Positions 9,119 to 18,000 of a DNA stretch of 64,000 nucleotides are shown here, one piece after another; the first letter of the stretch is position 1, and every line of letters starts with the position of its first letter. The position numbers and the translations under genes are program-made. The DNA lies in assembly GCA_947478725.1 (NCBI GenBank), contig CANJWZ010000004.1:1-64000 (forward strand), in the 5' to 3' direction. The notes under the pieces are model-generated. The model was not told the origin of the DNA. It saw nothing but the letters and a program-made list of their open reading frames with translations, and searched no databases. Origin of the DNA: Comamonadaceae bacterium. Lineage in GTDB: Bacteria > Pseudomonadota > Gammaproteobacteria > Burkholderiales > Burkholderiaceae_C.

Positions 9119-10078
9119 ATGAGCTGGTTTGACAACTTTGAGCAGCGCAGTTTTGAGGTCAACGGCGCCACCATCAACGCACGCGTGTCCAGAACCGTGC
9201 TGGGCGCTTTGCCCAAGCCCGCGCTGATGTTGCTGCACGGCTTTCCGCAGTCGCATGTGATGTGGCACCGGGTCGCTGCCTTGCTGGCCGATGATTATTT
9301 TCTGGTGCTGCCTGATTTGCGAGGCTACGGCGACTCTTCCAAAACGCCGGGCCTACCCGACCACAGCAACTACAGCAAGCGCAACATGGCGCATGACATG
9401 GCACTCGTGATGGATGCATTGGGTATCGACAGCTTTTACCTGTGTGGCCACGACCGGGGTGGCCGTGTCGCCCACCGCCTGGCGCTGGACCACACCGCGC
9501 GGGTTATAAAGCTCTGCGTGATCGACATCGCCCCCACGCTCGACATGTACGACGGCACAACCTTGAGCGCGCCCTACATGGAGTTTGCACGTGCTTACTA
9601 TCACTGGTTTCACATGCTGCAGCCCGCGCCGCTGCCCGAGATCATGATGGGCGCCAACCACCCTGAGACCGCAAAGGCCTACTTGCACGCCAAGCTGGGC
9701 GGCTGGGGCAGTACGGGACTGGGCTACATCGAAGCACGGGCCCTGGCTGAATACGAACGCTGCTTTTGCAATGCCCAGGCGCTGCACACCGCCTGCGAAG
9801 ACTACCGCGCCAGCGCCGGCATTGACCTGGCGCATGACCGCACAGGCCGTGAGCAGGGCCACAAGCTGGCCTGCGACACACTGGTGCTGTGGGGCGCACG
9901 CGGCGTGGTCAACCGCCTGTTTGACCCGATGGCGCTGTGGCAAGCCCAGTGCAGCGGCATGGTCAGCGGCCACGCCATGCCGGCAGGGCACTTTATTCCT
10001 GAAGAGTTGCCAGAAGCCACGGCAGCGGCGCTGGGTGGGTTTTTCAATCTTGAGCGCTCCGCCTCGGGTGTGCGCTGA
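9119..10078 (+). CDS. Alpha/beta hydrolase, haloacetate dehalogenase-like
   Basis: The protein (319 residues from ATG 9119) is an alpha/beta hydrolase with an aspartate nucleophile in GHDRGGRVAHR. The D-R-x-x-R arrangement is the hallmark of fluoroacetate/haloacetate dehalogenases (DehH1 type), where the two arginines bind the carboxylate. The cap-domain motif YHWFHMLQPAPLPE (halide-binding His-Trp) and the C-terminal catalytic histidine in AGHFIPEELPE are also present. The oxyanion segment is LLHGFPQSHVMWH. Sequence supports dehalogenase chemistry, but epoxide hydrolases are relatives and the natural substrate is unknown. The gene stands alone, convergent with mltA. Confidence 0.78.
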   Translation: MSWFDNFEQRSFEVNGATINARVSRTVLGALPKPALMLLHGFPQSHVMWHRVAALLADDYFLVLPDLRGYGDSSKTPGLPDHSNYSKRNMAHDMALVMDALGIDSFYLCGHDRGGRVAHRLALDHTARVIKLCVIDIAPTLDMYDGTTLSAPYMEFARAYYHWFHMLQPAPLPEIMMGANHPETAKAYLHAKLGGWGSTGLGYIEARALAEYERCFCNAQALHTACEDYRASAGIDLAHDRTGREQGHKLACDTLVLWGARGVVNRLFDPMALWQAQCSGMVSGHAMPAGHFIPEELPEATAAALGGFFNLERSASGVR

Positions 10079-10115
10079 ATTCGGGCGTCGGTGGGGTGTT
10101 TTATGCGGGTCACCC

Positions 10116-11282
10116 TCATTTGGGCCACAGCACCCACAGGCGCAGGCTCTGGTGGACTTTGGCCGCAAACTCGCCCGCCTCGGGGCCGGTACCGGCAAAG
10201 TAGTCGGCCCGCACCGCGCCGACGATGGCGCTGCCGGTGTCTTGCGCAAACACCAGCTTTTGCAGCTTACCCGCCACGCCACGTGAGGCCAGCCACACGG
10301 GCGTGCCGTAAGGCATGCTGCCGGGGTCTACCGCAATGGAGCGGCCCGGCGTGAGCGGTACGCCTTGTGCGCCTTTGGGGCCAAAGCCGGCGTCCAGCTC
10401 GCTCAAAGGCTCTTCCCTGAAAAACACATAGCGCGGGTTGCTCCAGAGCAGTTGTTGCACGCGCTGCGGGTTTTGCGCGGCCCAGGCTTTGGTGGCCTCT
10501 GGCCACGGGTTGATTTTGGTCACGCCCTGGCTGAGCAGCCACTGGTTGACGCTGCGGTACGGCTGGTCGTTGGTGCCTGCAAAAGCCACCCGAACGACGC
10601 GCTGCTGGCCGTTGGGCTCTGCAATGCTCAAGCGGCCTGAACCCTGAATGTGCAGCAGCAGCACGTCAATCGGGTCGCTCAGGTAAGCGATTTCTCGGCC
10701 AAGCAGGGCGTCACGCGCCTCCGGCAGGGTGTCAATCTCTTGGCGGCTGTACCAGGGCTTGCGGCTGCCCAGGCCAGCAGGCGCCTTGTACAGCGGCACC
10801 TCATAGCCATTGCCACTGTAGCGGCTGGCTTTGAGCAGCGGCTCAAAATAGCTGGTGAGAAGGCCTTCGGCCACGCCCTGAATTGACTCAACCCGGTACG
10901 GCTGCAGGCGTGACACCATCCAGGCGCGTTGCTCGTCGCTGCTGGCCATGCTCAAGCGCCGTGCGTCGGCACACAGCGGCCCCAACGTGGGGCCAGGGCG
11001 CTCGCAGCTTTTGAGCCAGGCATTCCAGGCGTCAAACAGGACATCGTCTTCAAAGCCCGGCAGCTCCGCCCAGCGCACCGGCACCCAGCGGCTCTTGGCT
11101 TGCATGATGACGGGCGGCAGCGGGCCCTTGTCGTCGCCCCGGCTGATACTGACTGGCGGCGTTGAGGTCGATGGCGGTGCAGGAAAGGTCGGCAGCCGCT
11201 GCTGGCGCATGGCGCAAGAGGCCAGGCAAAGCATGCTGGCGATAATTGCCGTTGTCCTCAGCCATTTGTGAAGGTATGTCAT
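10116..11282 (-). CDS. mltA: MltA, membrane-bound lytic murein transglycosylase A
   Basis: MltA cleaves the beta-1,4 glycosidic bonds of peptidoglycan with formation of anhydromuropeptides. Starting at ATG 11282-11280 the product has 388 residues and a lipoprotein-type leader (hydrophobic stretch ending LCLASC). The 3D (double-psi barrel) catalytic end is intact: QDTGSAIVGAVRADYFAGTG with its conserved aspartates, preceded by MPYGTPVWL. The frame remains open upstream to 11402, but that part would encode an antisense extension with no signal-peptide logic. The start codon lies in the same CATG as the start of a small plus-strand ORF. Confidence 0.9.
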   Translation of the reverse strand: MTYLHKWLRTTAIIASMLCLASCAMRQQRLPTFPAPPSTSTPPVSISRGDDKGPLPPVIMQAKSRWVPVRWAELPGFEDDVLFDAWNAWLKSCERPGPTLGPLCADARRLSMASSDEQRAWMVSRLQPYRVESIQGVAEGLLTSYFEPLLKASRYSGNGYEVPLYKAPAGLGSRKPWYSRQEIDTLPEARDALLGREIAYLSDPIDVLLLHIQGSGRLSIAEPNGQQRVVRVAFAGTNDQPYRSVNQWLLSQGVTKINPWPEATKAWAAQNPQRVQQLLWSNPRYVFFREEPLSELDAGFGPKGAQGVPLTPGRSIAVDPGSMPYGTPVWLASRGVAGKLQKLVFAQDTGSAIVGAVRADYFAGTGPEAGEFAAKVHQSLRLWVLWPK

Positions 11283-11424
11283 GTCCTTATTGTTGCTTGA
11301 AGCGCTGGGCGCGCTGCTCCTGTTGGTGTTCATCGTCTGGTGGACGATGTTTTCGGGCCGCAAAAATGGTGAATTGAAGGACCACACCGCCGACGAAGAC
11401 AAAAAACCGTCTGAAAAGCCCTAA
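11281..11424 (+). CDS. Small single-span membrane protein candidate (47 aa)
   Basis: A 47-codon frame runs from ATG 11281 to TAA 11424. It encodes a short N-terminus, one hydrophobic span (about residues 3-23, ending FIVWWTMFSG), a basic pair RK, and an acidic/lysine-rich tail of about 20 residues ending KKPSEKP. This is the layout of a genuine small inner-membrane protein with a charged cytoplasmic tail. A GAAGG at 11270-11274 is well placed as ribosome binding site. The ATG shares the palindrome CATG with the mltA start codon on the other strand. I do not recognise the family; function is unknown. Confidence 0.55.
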   Translation: MSLLLLEALGALLLLVFIVWWTMFSGRKNGELKDHTADEDKKPSEKP

Positions 11425-11440
11425 GAACGCTTTTTCGGGC

Positions 11441-11500
11441 TTCAAATCAGTCCTGATCCTAACGAATAGGCGCTCAAACGCTCCTGCTTTTATAGCGTTT
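11441..11500 (+). repeat. Dispersed ~60-bp repeat, copy A (intergenic)
   Basis: The copy contains the conserved elements TCAAATCAG, CCTAACGAATA, GCGC and the terminal ATAGCG, in the same order as the other seven copies described in this window. It fills the space between the 47-codon ORF and the end of the response-regulator gene. Confidence 0.6.
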
Positions 11501-11508
11501 TCTGCGCC

Positions 11509-12141
11509 TTACTTGCTGGCATCACGCAAGAAGTTGGTCAGTTCCACAGCTGATTTCACGCCCATTTTGTCAAACACCCTGGCGCGGTGAACCTCTACCG
11601 TGCGCACGCTGATCTCGAGCTGGTCGGCCACCAGCTTGTTGGGCAGGCCGTTGACGACCAGTTGCATGACAGCTTTTTCGCGGTCGGTCAGGCTGGCCAG
11701 GCGGGCTTGCACGCTGCTGCTGGCGTTGTGCTGGGCCAGCGCGGCGGCAGACAGCGCCAGTGCCTGCTCGATGCGGTCAACCAGGGCGTTGTCTGAAAAC
11801 GGTTTCTCGCAAAAATCAAACGCGCCCTGTTTGACGGCCGCCACAGCCGTGGGCACATCGGCGTGACCGGTTAAAAAAATCACCGGCAGCGTGGGCAGCA
11901 GGCCGTAGCCAATCAGCTTGTCAAACATGGCCAGGCCGCTCAGGCCAGGCATCCGCACATCCAGCAGCACACATGACGGCGTGCTCACTGCAAAGCCCTG
12001 GGACACCCGCGCATCAAAGTCTTCAGCGCAGTCATACAGCTCACTTTGAAGGCGGCGCGAGCGCAGCAGCCAGGCCAGCGCCTCCCGCACACTGCGGTCG
12101 TCGTCAACGATGTAAACGGTCGCGTCTTGTACGGGTTCCAT
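11509..12141 (-). CDS. FixJ/LuxR-family two-component response regulator
   Basis: The 210-residue protein has an N-terminal receiver domain with acidic pocket VDDD (13-15), phosphoacceptor D61 in LLDVRMPG, switch threonine in FLTGHADVPTA and lysine in EKPF. A C-terminal LuxR-type helix-turn-helix follows (SLTDREKAVMQLVVNG and VRTVEVHRARVFDKMG). ATG 12141 is chosen over the longer open frame because the receiver begins right after it. It lies 13 bp downstream of the sensor kinase gene and is its obvious partner. The pair resembles DctS/DctR-type C4-dicarboxylate systems (DctR is FixJ-like), but no transporter is adjacent to confirm that. Confidence 0.88.
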   Translation of the reverse strand: MEPVQDATVYIVDDDRSVREALAWLLRSRRLQSELYDCAEDFDARVSQGFAVSTPSCVLLDVRMPGLSGLAMFDKLIGYGLLPTLPVIFLTGHADVPTAVAAVKQGAFDFCEKPFSDNALVDRIEQALALSAAALAQHNASSSVQARLASLTDREKAVMQLVVNGLPNKLVADQLEISVRTVEVHRARVFDKMGVKSAVELTNFLRDASK

Positions 12142-12154
12142 ACAGGGGTCCTGC

Positions 12155-14185
12155 TCAAAGAAAAAGGTGGGGGCCGTCGACAGGCAAGGTAAATCGAAAG
12201 ACCGTCCCCCGGGGCTGGGCGGCTTCAAAGCCCAGAAAGCCGCCGTGCTGTTCAATGACCGTGCGGCACAAGCTCAATCCGAGTCCCATGCCTTCAACCT
12301 TGGTGGTAAAAAACGGCGTGAACAGCTGACTTGTCACCTCAGGCGTAATGCCGTCGCCTTGGTCGATGACGGTAAATTCAACCCAGCGGCTGTCGCCCTT
12401 GGCCGCCGCGGGCCGCACCTGCAGCGTTAACACTCGGTTGGCCGTGCCTTCCAGGTTTTGCATGGCCTGCATGCCATTGCGCGCCAAGTTCAGCAGAACC
12501 TGTTCGACCATGGTGCGGTCGCACAGCACGGCGCTTGCCTGGGGGTCCACCGTCATCACCACCCTGACCGACAACTTGCGCGCCTGCAAACTGACCAGCG
12601 GCATCACCGCGTCGAGCAGGGCCTGCGGCGCGACGGCTTCGCGCTCCTGGTCGCGGCGGCGCACAAAGTCACGCACGCTTTTGATGACCTTGCCCGCGCG
12701 TTCTGCCTGCTCGGCAATGCGGCTGACGGCGAGCTGTAAATCACTTGAAAGCGTGGCGGGTGGCGTGTGCGCTGTGTCCTTGAGCAGGTTCAATGACCCG
12801 GTGGCATAGCTTGAAATCGCTGCCAGCGGCTGATTCAGTTCATGGCTGAGCAGCGACGCCATCTCGCCGACCATGGCCAGTCGGGCGGTGGCTTGCAGGC
12901 GGTCTTGGCTGGCACGGGACAGCTCTTCAACCCGGCGCTGCTCGGACACGTCCAGAATTGCGCTCATCCAGCCGGTGTGCTTGCCCACCGCATTGATCAG
13001 CGGTGCTTCCATGATCAGGACCGGAAAGCGCGTGCCGTCGGGCCGGATGAAAACCGATTCGTGACCCTCCCGGGGCAGGTTGTTGCCAGCCAGGCGAATG
13101 GTCTGACGCTGCTGGTAGATATCGGCCAGCTCGGGCGGCCAATAGGGCGACGGAAAACTGTGGTTTAACAAGTCTTTGGCCGCCATGCCCACCATCTGGC
13201 AAAAAGCCGGGTTGACGTAGGTGATCCGGCCCGACAGGTCACGCGCGCGCAGCCCGGTCACCAACGAATCTTCCATGGCCTTGCGAAAGGCCAGCGCCTC
13301 GCCCAGGTCGTGCTCGACTTTCAGGCGCCGCCGCATGTCGCGCGTCAGCAAAAACAGCACCGCCATCAGCGCCAGCGACATGGCAGTCACCAGGGCTGTC
13401 AGCACGTTGGGGAACAGCCCCTGCAGCCCCAGACGGCTTTCCAGTCGCAGCACCAGCGTGTTGCCCGGCAAGTCGAGCAATTGGCGCGCCACAAATACCC
13501 GGCTGCCGCGCATGGTGGGGCCATGCAGTGCCAGGCGCGTACCGTCGGCCTCGGTGAACGACAGGCTTTGCCCGCGTACCAGCTGCTTGCTGACCAGTTC
13601 GGCCAGCACATCTTGCAGCGCATAGGTGGCTACGGTGTAGCCAGACAGTCGCCCGGCGGTCACGATGGGCAGGCAAACATCCATCACCTCCAGCCCCAAG
13701 CCATCGGCTTGCGGCACAAAATAGCTGGTTGAATAAGCCGCACCACTGAGGCGCCTGGCGCCAGCGCAGGCCGATGCCACATCGGCCTGCGCGTTGCCTC
13801 GGCCAAAGCGTTCAAAAATCGCAGGACGGTAAGGTGTGTTGACCGGGCTCACAATGGCCAGCGTGTCGCTGCGCCATTCCAGCCGCAGGATCTCGCGGTG
13901 CTCACGCAGCAGCTCAGCAGCGGCCACCAGCCAGGCATCAACGTTGGGACCACCGGACTGCATCGCCTGAAAGCTTTGAATGTTGCGCGTCAGCCCGCTA
14001 CGAATGTCCCCCACAACCTCACTGGCGTCGCGCTCGAGGCGGTTTTCAATCTCATTGTCTTCATAGCGGCCAGCCAGCCAAACCAGTGTGACCAGCAGGC
14101 TGAGCACCAGCGCCACCAGCAGCGCCCACAGCACCGAGCGCCGTATGCGCAGCATAGGGCGCAGCATGTTGCGCACTGAGCTCAC
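12155..14185 (-). CDS. PAS-domain sensor histidine kinase (DctS-like)
   Basis: The 676-residue membrane kinase has a first transmembrane helix at about 16-38, a periplasmic sensor region of roughly 220 residues, a second helix near 265-285, and a PAS domain (RITYVNPAFCQMVGM). The HisKA/HATPase core carries phosphoacceptor H448 in LLSHELNQPLAAIS, the N box LLNLARNGMQAMQ and the G boxes DQGDGI and GMGLGLSLCRTVIEQHGG. The HELNQPL-type H box is shared with DctB/DctS and FixL-like kinases. The GTG start overlaps the stop of the amidase gene (GTGA). The signal is unknown; C4-dicarboxylates are a guess from family resemblance. Confidence 0.88.
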   Translation of the reverse strand: MSSVRNMLRPMLRIRRSVLWALLVALVLSLLVTLVWLAGRYEDNEIENRLERDASEVVGDIRSGLTRNIQSFQAMQSGGPNVDAWLVAAAELLREHREILRLEWRSDTLAIVSPVNTPYRPAIFERFGRGNAQADVASACAGARRLSGAAYSTSYFVPQADGLGLEVMDVCLPIVTAGRLSGYTVATYALQDVLAELVSKQLVRGQSLSFTEADGTRLALHGPTMRGSRVFVARQLLDLPGNTLVLRLESRLGLQGLFPNVLTALVTAMSLALMAVLFLLTRDMRRRLKVEHDLGEALAFRKAMEDSLVTGLRARDLSGRITYVNPAFCQMVGMAAKDLLNHSFPSPYWPPELADIYQQRQTIRLAGNNLPREGHESVFIRPDGTRFPVLIMEAPLINAVGKHTGWMSAILDVSEQRRVEELSRASQDRLQATARLAMVGEMASLLSHELNQPLAAISSYATGSLNLLKDTAHTPPATLSSDLQLAVSRIAEQAERAGKVIKSVRDFVRRRDQEREAVAPQALLDAVMPLVSLQARKLSVRVVMTVDPQASAVLCDRTMVEQVLLNLARNGMQAMQNLEGTANRVLTLQVRPAAAKGDSRWVEFTVIDQGDGITPEVTSQLFTPFFTTKVEGMGLGLSLCRTVIEQHGGFLGFEAAQPRGTVFRFTLPVDGPHLFL

Positions 14186-14997
14186 AACAATCGGTGGTCA
14201 AGCGCTGGCAAGCGCAAGCGCTGCGCTGCCAGCGCGGCGTGGTCAATATCGGCCAGCACCACGCCCGGCCCCTCGGCCTGCTGGGCGATCACCTGGCCCC
14301 AACCGTCAACCACCATCGACTGGCCCCAAGTGCGGCGGCCATTTTCGTGCAGCCCGCCTTGCGCGGCGGCCAGCACACAGGCCAGGTTTTCAATGGCGCG
14401 GGCGCGCAGCAACACCTCCCAGTGAACCCGCCCGGTGGTGTGGGTAAAGGCGCTGGGCACCAGCAGCAGGTCGGCGCCGTCCTTGGCCAGCGCTCGGTAC
14501 AGCTCGGGAAAGCGAAGGTCGTAGCAAATGCTCAAACCCACGCGCCAGGTGTGACCGTCAACCGATGGCAGATCAAAGCGACAAGGGGCTTTGCCCGGCA
14601 TCAGCACGCGCGATTCATCGTAGCGTTCGGTGCCGTTGTCAAAGCAGAAAAGATGCATCTTGTCGTACCGGGCCACGCACTGGCCCAGCGGGTTGAACAC
14701 CAGCGTGCTGTTGTAGACCTTATCGGGTTCGCTGGCCTTCAGCGCAATCGTGCCGCCCACCAGCCAGAGCTTGAAGTCTGCCGCGCACTGGCTTAAAAAA
14801 TCCTGCAGCGGGCCCTGGCCGTAGGCTTCGCTGATGGCCAGCTTGTCGGTGTCCTTGTGTCCCAGAAGGCAAAAATACTCAGGCAGCACGGCCAGCTCGG
14901 CGCCTGCGTCTTTCGCCCGGCCCAGCAGTTGCCTGGCCGCTGCAAGATTGCGCGCCACGTCCGGCGTGGAGACCATTTGAATCGCGGCAACTTTCAT
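14182..14997 (-). CDS. Nitrilase-family carbon-nitrogen hydrolase (Nit1/deaminated-glutathione amidase-like)
   Basis: The 271-residue protein shows the complete nitrilase-superfamily triad: E40 in LPEYF, K113 in YDKMHLF and C158 in SICYDLRFPELYR. The last signature matches the Nit1/YbeM group, which removes the amide of deaminated glutathione or related omega-amides (metabolite repair). Length is normal. In the minus-strand run it follows yhdP with a 33-bp gap and overlaps the sensor kinase by four bases. Confidence 0.85.
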   Translation of the reverse strand: MKVAAIQMVSTPDVARNLAAARQLLGRAKDAGAELAVLPEYFCLLGHKDTDKLAISEAYGQGPLQDFLSQCAADFKLWLVGGTIALKASEPDKVYNSTLVFNPLGQCVARYDKMHLFCFDNGTERYDESRVLMPGKAPCRFDLPSVDGHTWRVGLSICYDLRFPELYRALAKDGADLLLVPSAFTHTTGRVHWEVLLRARAIENLACVLAAAQGGLHENGRRTWGQSMVVDGWGQVIAQQAEGPGVVLADIDHAALAAQRLRLPALDHRLL

Positions 14998-15030
14998 GGG
15001 CTTTAGCTTGGTACGGGGCTCTGACTGGCG

Positions 15031-18000
15031 TCAGGGCGTCCGTTCAACCTTGGTGATTTTTGGGTCTGCCCAACTGCCATCAATATGAAACTCTTGCGTG
15101 TTGGCCTTGATCAGCGGCTGGCGCAAAAAGTACTGCGCCAAAAACGTTCCCAGGCCAACCACCGGGTTGATCACGGCCGTGATCAGCGATGCCGTGCCCG
15201 CATTGATCTCGGGCACCACCACCACCCTCAGGTCTTGGGTTTCTTTGGCAATATCGGCACTGCCTTCCATCAGCACGGCTGCATTGATGCCTTTCATTTG
15301 CAGGTTGTTGGTCGCTGCAATGCCCTGGTTGATACCGACGTCGCCGCGCACAAAGTCAAAGGCAAAACCCTCCGAGAACACATCCCGAAAATCGAGCGCC
15401 AGGCGGCGCGGCAGTGACTGCAGGCTCAGCACACCGAGCAGCTTGGCAATACCGGGGTCGGCCTTTAAGAACTGGCCGGAATCGATATTGACGTTGAACT
15501 GCCCGCTCATGCTCGGGAAGTCCAGGCTCAGCGGCGAGCCCAGCCAGGCGATCTGGCCTTCCATTTTGCCCTTGCCCCGCCGTATCACGTCCCCCATGCC
15601 AAAGCGCTTGAGCAGCTCACCCGAGTCCATGATGTCGAGCTTGAAATTCATCGTTGTGCGCCTGCGTTCGGTCAGCGTGCGCGGCCCGCGCGCTAAGGCT
15701 GCTGGTGGACTGCCAGGGGAATCGATGGCGACCCAGTTGCCGGTGGCCGCGAATACCGCCTCAGGTGTGGTGATGTTGAATTTGTTGAGCCGCCATTCGC
15801 GTGCGACCGCGGAGGTGGGAGCCGCTCGATTGACCGCATCAATTTCAATCCGCCCCAGTTTCTTGCCGCGCAGCTCCAGGTTGTTGATCACAATGTCCAG
15901 TGCTGGAATGCTGGCGGGTTGCTCGTCGAGGATGCTCTCTACCTCGCTGGCGGTGCTGGCTGCCAGGCTCAAACGCGACAGTCGCGCCATCACCCGGCCC
16001 GCTGGTGTGCCGGGCTGCCTGAACTCCAGGTAGCCATTGAGCTCGCCCGCATCGATGTTGGCCCGCCAGTTTTGCCCTTCGCGCGTGCTGCCTACCACAA
16101 GGTTGTTCAGCTTGCGGCCATTGATGACCAGCTCTTTGGCGCGAATGGCGATCTGGGTAGGCAGGTAGCTTTGCGCCTGCGATGCGCCAGCGACCGGCGC
16201 GGTGAGGGCTGCAGGGGTGCCCGCGGCGCTCGAAAACACCTTCTCCCAGGCGTCCAGATTCAGGCTCGCCAGGTTGACGTTGGCGGCGACTCCGTTATCC
16301 GGCGTGGCGGTCGATTCGCCGGGCTCCAGCCCCACGCCGATGCTGCCGCGAATCACCCGCGCAGGCTCGGTGCTGATATCGCGCACGTACGCCAATGACA
16401 GTAACCGGCCGATGCCCAGAGACAGGTAGTCTTGCAACTTTTGTCCAGGCGCCATCGACTCGCGCACCAGCGTGTTTTCAAACCTGAGCGGCAAAGCAGT
16501 CTCTGCGGTTTTATCCAATGGTGCAGGCAAGGCCAGGGCCATGCCTTGCAGGTTGCTGGTGACGATGACTTCGACCGCGTCCCGGTTAAAACCCAGCGCA
16601 GCTGTATAGGCGGTGCTGCCGCTGGCGCTTGGTGCCAGGCGGGACACGGGCCCCAGGTTTTTTGCTTGCCGCAAGCCTTCCGCGGTCACCGTGCCCTGCG
16701 CTTTGAAGAGCACGGGGCTGTCCAGCTCGCCGGGTACTGTTTTTCGGTTGACCGGCCGCGTGCCGCCATCAAAGCGCACGTCACCGCCCAGCAAATGGGC
16801 CTGTGCGCCGGACACGCTAAAGCTGGTCTCGGTAAAGGTGACCATGCCCTTGAGGCGCGCCAGCTGCGGCGATTCAGGTGTGAACTGCACATCATTGCCC
16901 GGCAGGGTCACGCTGCCCTTAACCCGCGTGTTGTTGACGGCGTTCAGCGGCAGGTCCAGGCGCAGGGCGTAGTCGGCCACGCCGTTGGCAGTGGCCTTGG
17001 CCAGCACGTTGCTGGTCATGGCGGCTAACGGCGATGTATTGACAAAACCCAGCGCCTCGCCCAGCGGACCTTTGAGCTTTGCCGTCAGGTCAAGCGTGGC
17101 CGAATGCATCAGGTCAGGGATGCGTGCATCGACCCTGAGCAACTGCAAGCCGGGCGAGCCGGCCACCCGGGCCGCCGCGTTGTTGATGTCCAGTGCGGCA
17201 CGGTGAAAAACCATCTCGCCGGTGACGTCCACCAGCCCCGGCCAGACGGCATTCTTGCTGGACTGAATCAGTTTGGGCACATAGTCATAGCGCCCATTTT
17301 TGATTTTGGCGGATATTTTGAAATCGCCTTTGGTCGGGTCTGAAAACGGAATCAGGTCGACCGGCCCTTTGACCAAAAATTTCACATCGCTTAGATCACC
17401 TTGCAGCACCGCATCGCGCACATAGTGGCGCACCGGGTCAGGCAGCACCAGCGGCAGGTAGCGGTGCACGCGCGCGCCGTTGCCCCGGTTCAGCACACCT
17501 TTCAGATCCAAAATACCCAGCGACGTGTCGTCCTTCGAGCCAGGCTTGCTGTCGCCGGAGCGCCAGTTGGCCTCCGCTGTGCCTTCGGCGTCTGCACCGC
17601 TGAAGCGTATGTTTTTGAGGGAAATGTCCAGCTTGCCTTGGTTGATCGTCCATTGCGTGTCCATGGCCAGCTTGTCAACTTTCACGCGGGGGTCTTCAAA
17701 CACGCCAGGTAAATCAAGATGCCCTTGGATGATGCTGACCTGCGCCTTGCCGCCGGCCTCAGAAATGTCGAAGTCCGCCGTGCCAGCGCTGATGCCGGGC
17801 CGGCCGGGCTGCTGGTGCGGCAGAGCTTGCGGGCCTGCAGCTTGCGGCGCATTGCGGCGCAATGCGCCGCTTGGCAACGCGCTGAGTTCCAGTCCTGTGA
17901 CGCGGCCCTTGGCGTTGAAGGTCACAGCCTGAGTGGCACTGTCGGCTGGCAGCTGCCAGCTCGCTTGAAGTGTCTCGACCAGACCCTTGGGCGCGAATGA

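Noticed and set aside
11509-14185. Naming the two-component pair dctS/dctR
   Set aside because: Domain layout fits, but no C4-dicarboxylate transporter is adjacent, so the symbols would be speculative.
15098-16033. Plus-strand 311-codon frame opposite yhdP
   Set aside because: The serine/arginine-rich product has no recognisable domain and mirrors a conserved yhdP C-terminus.
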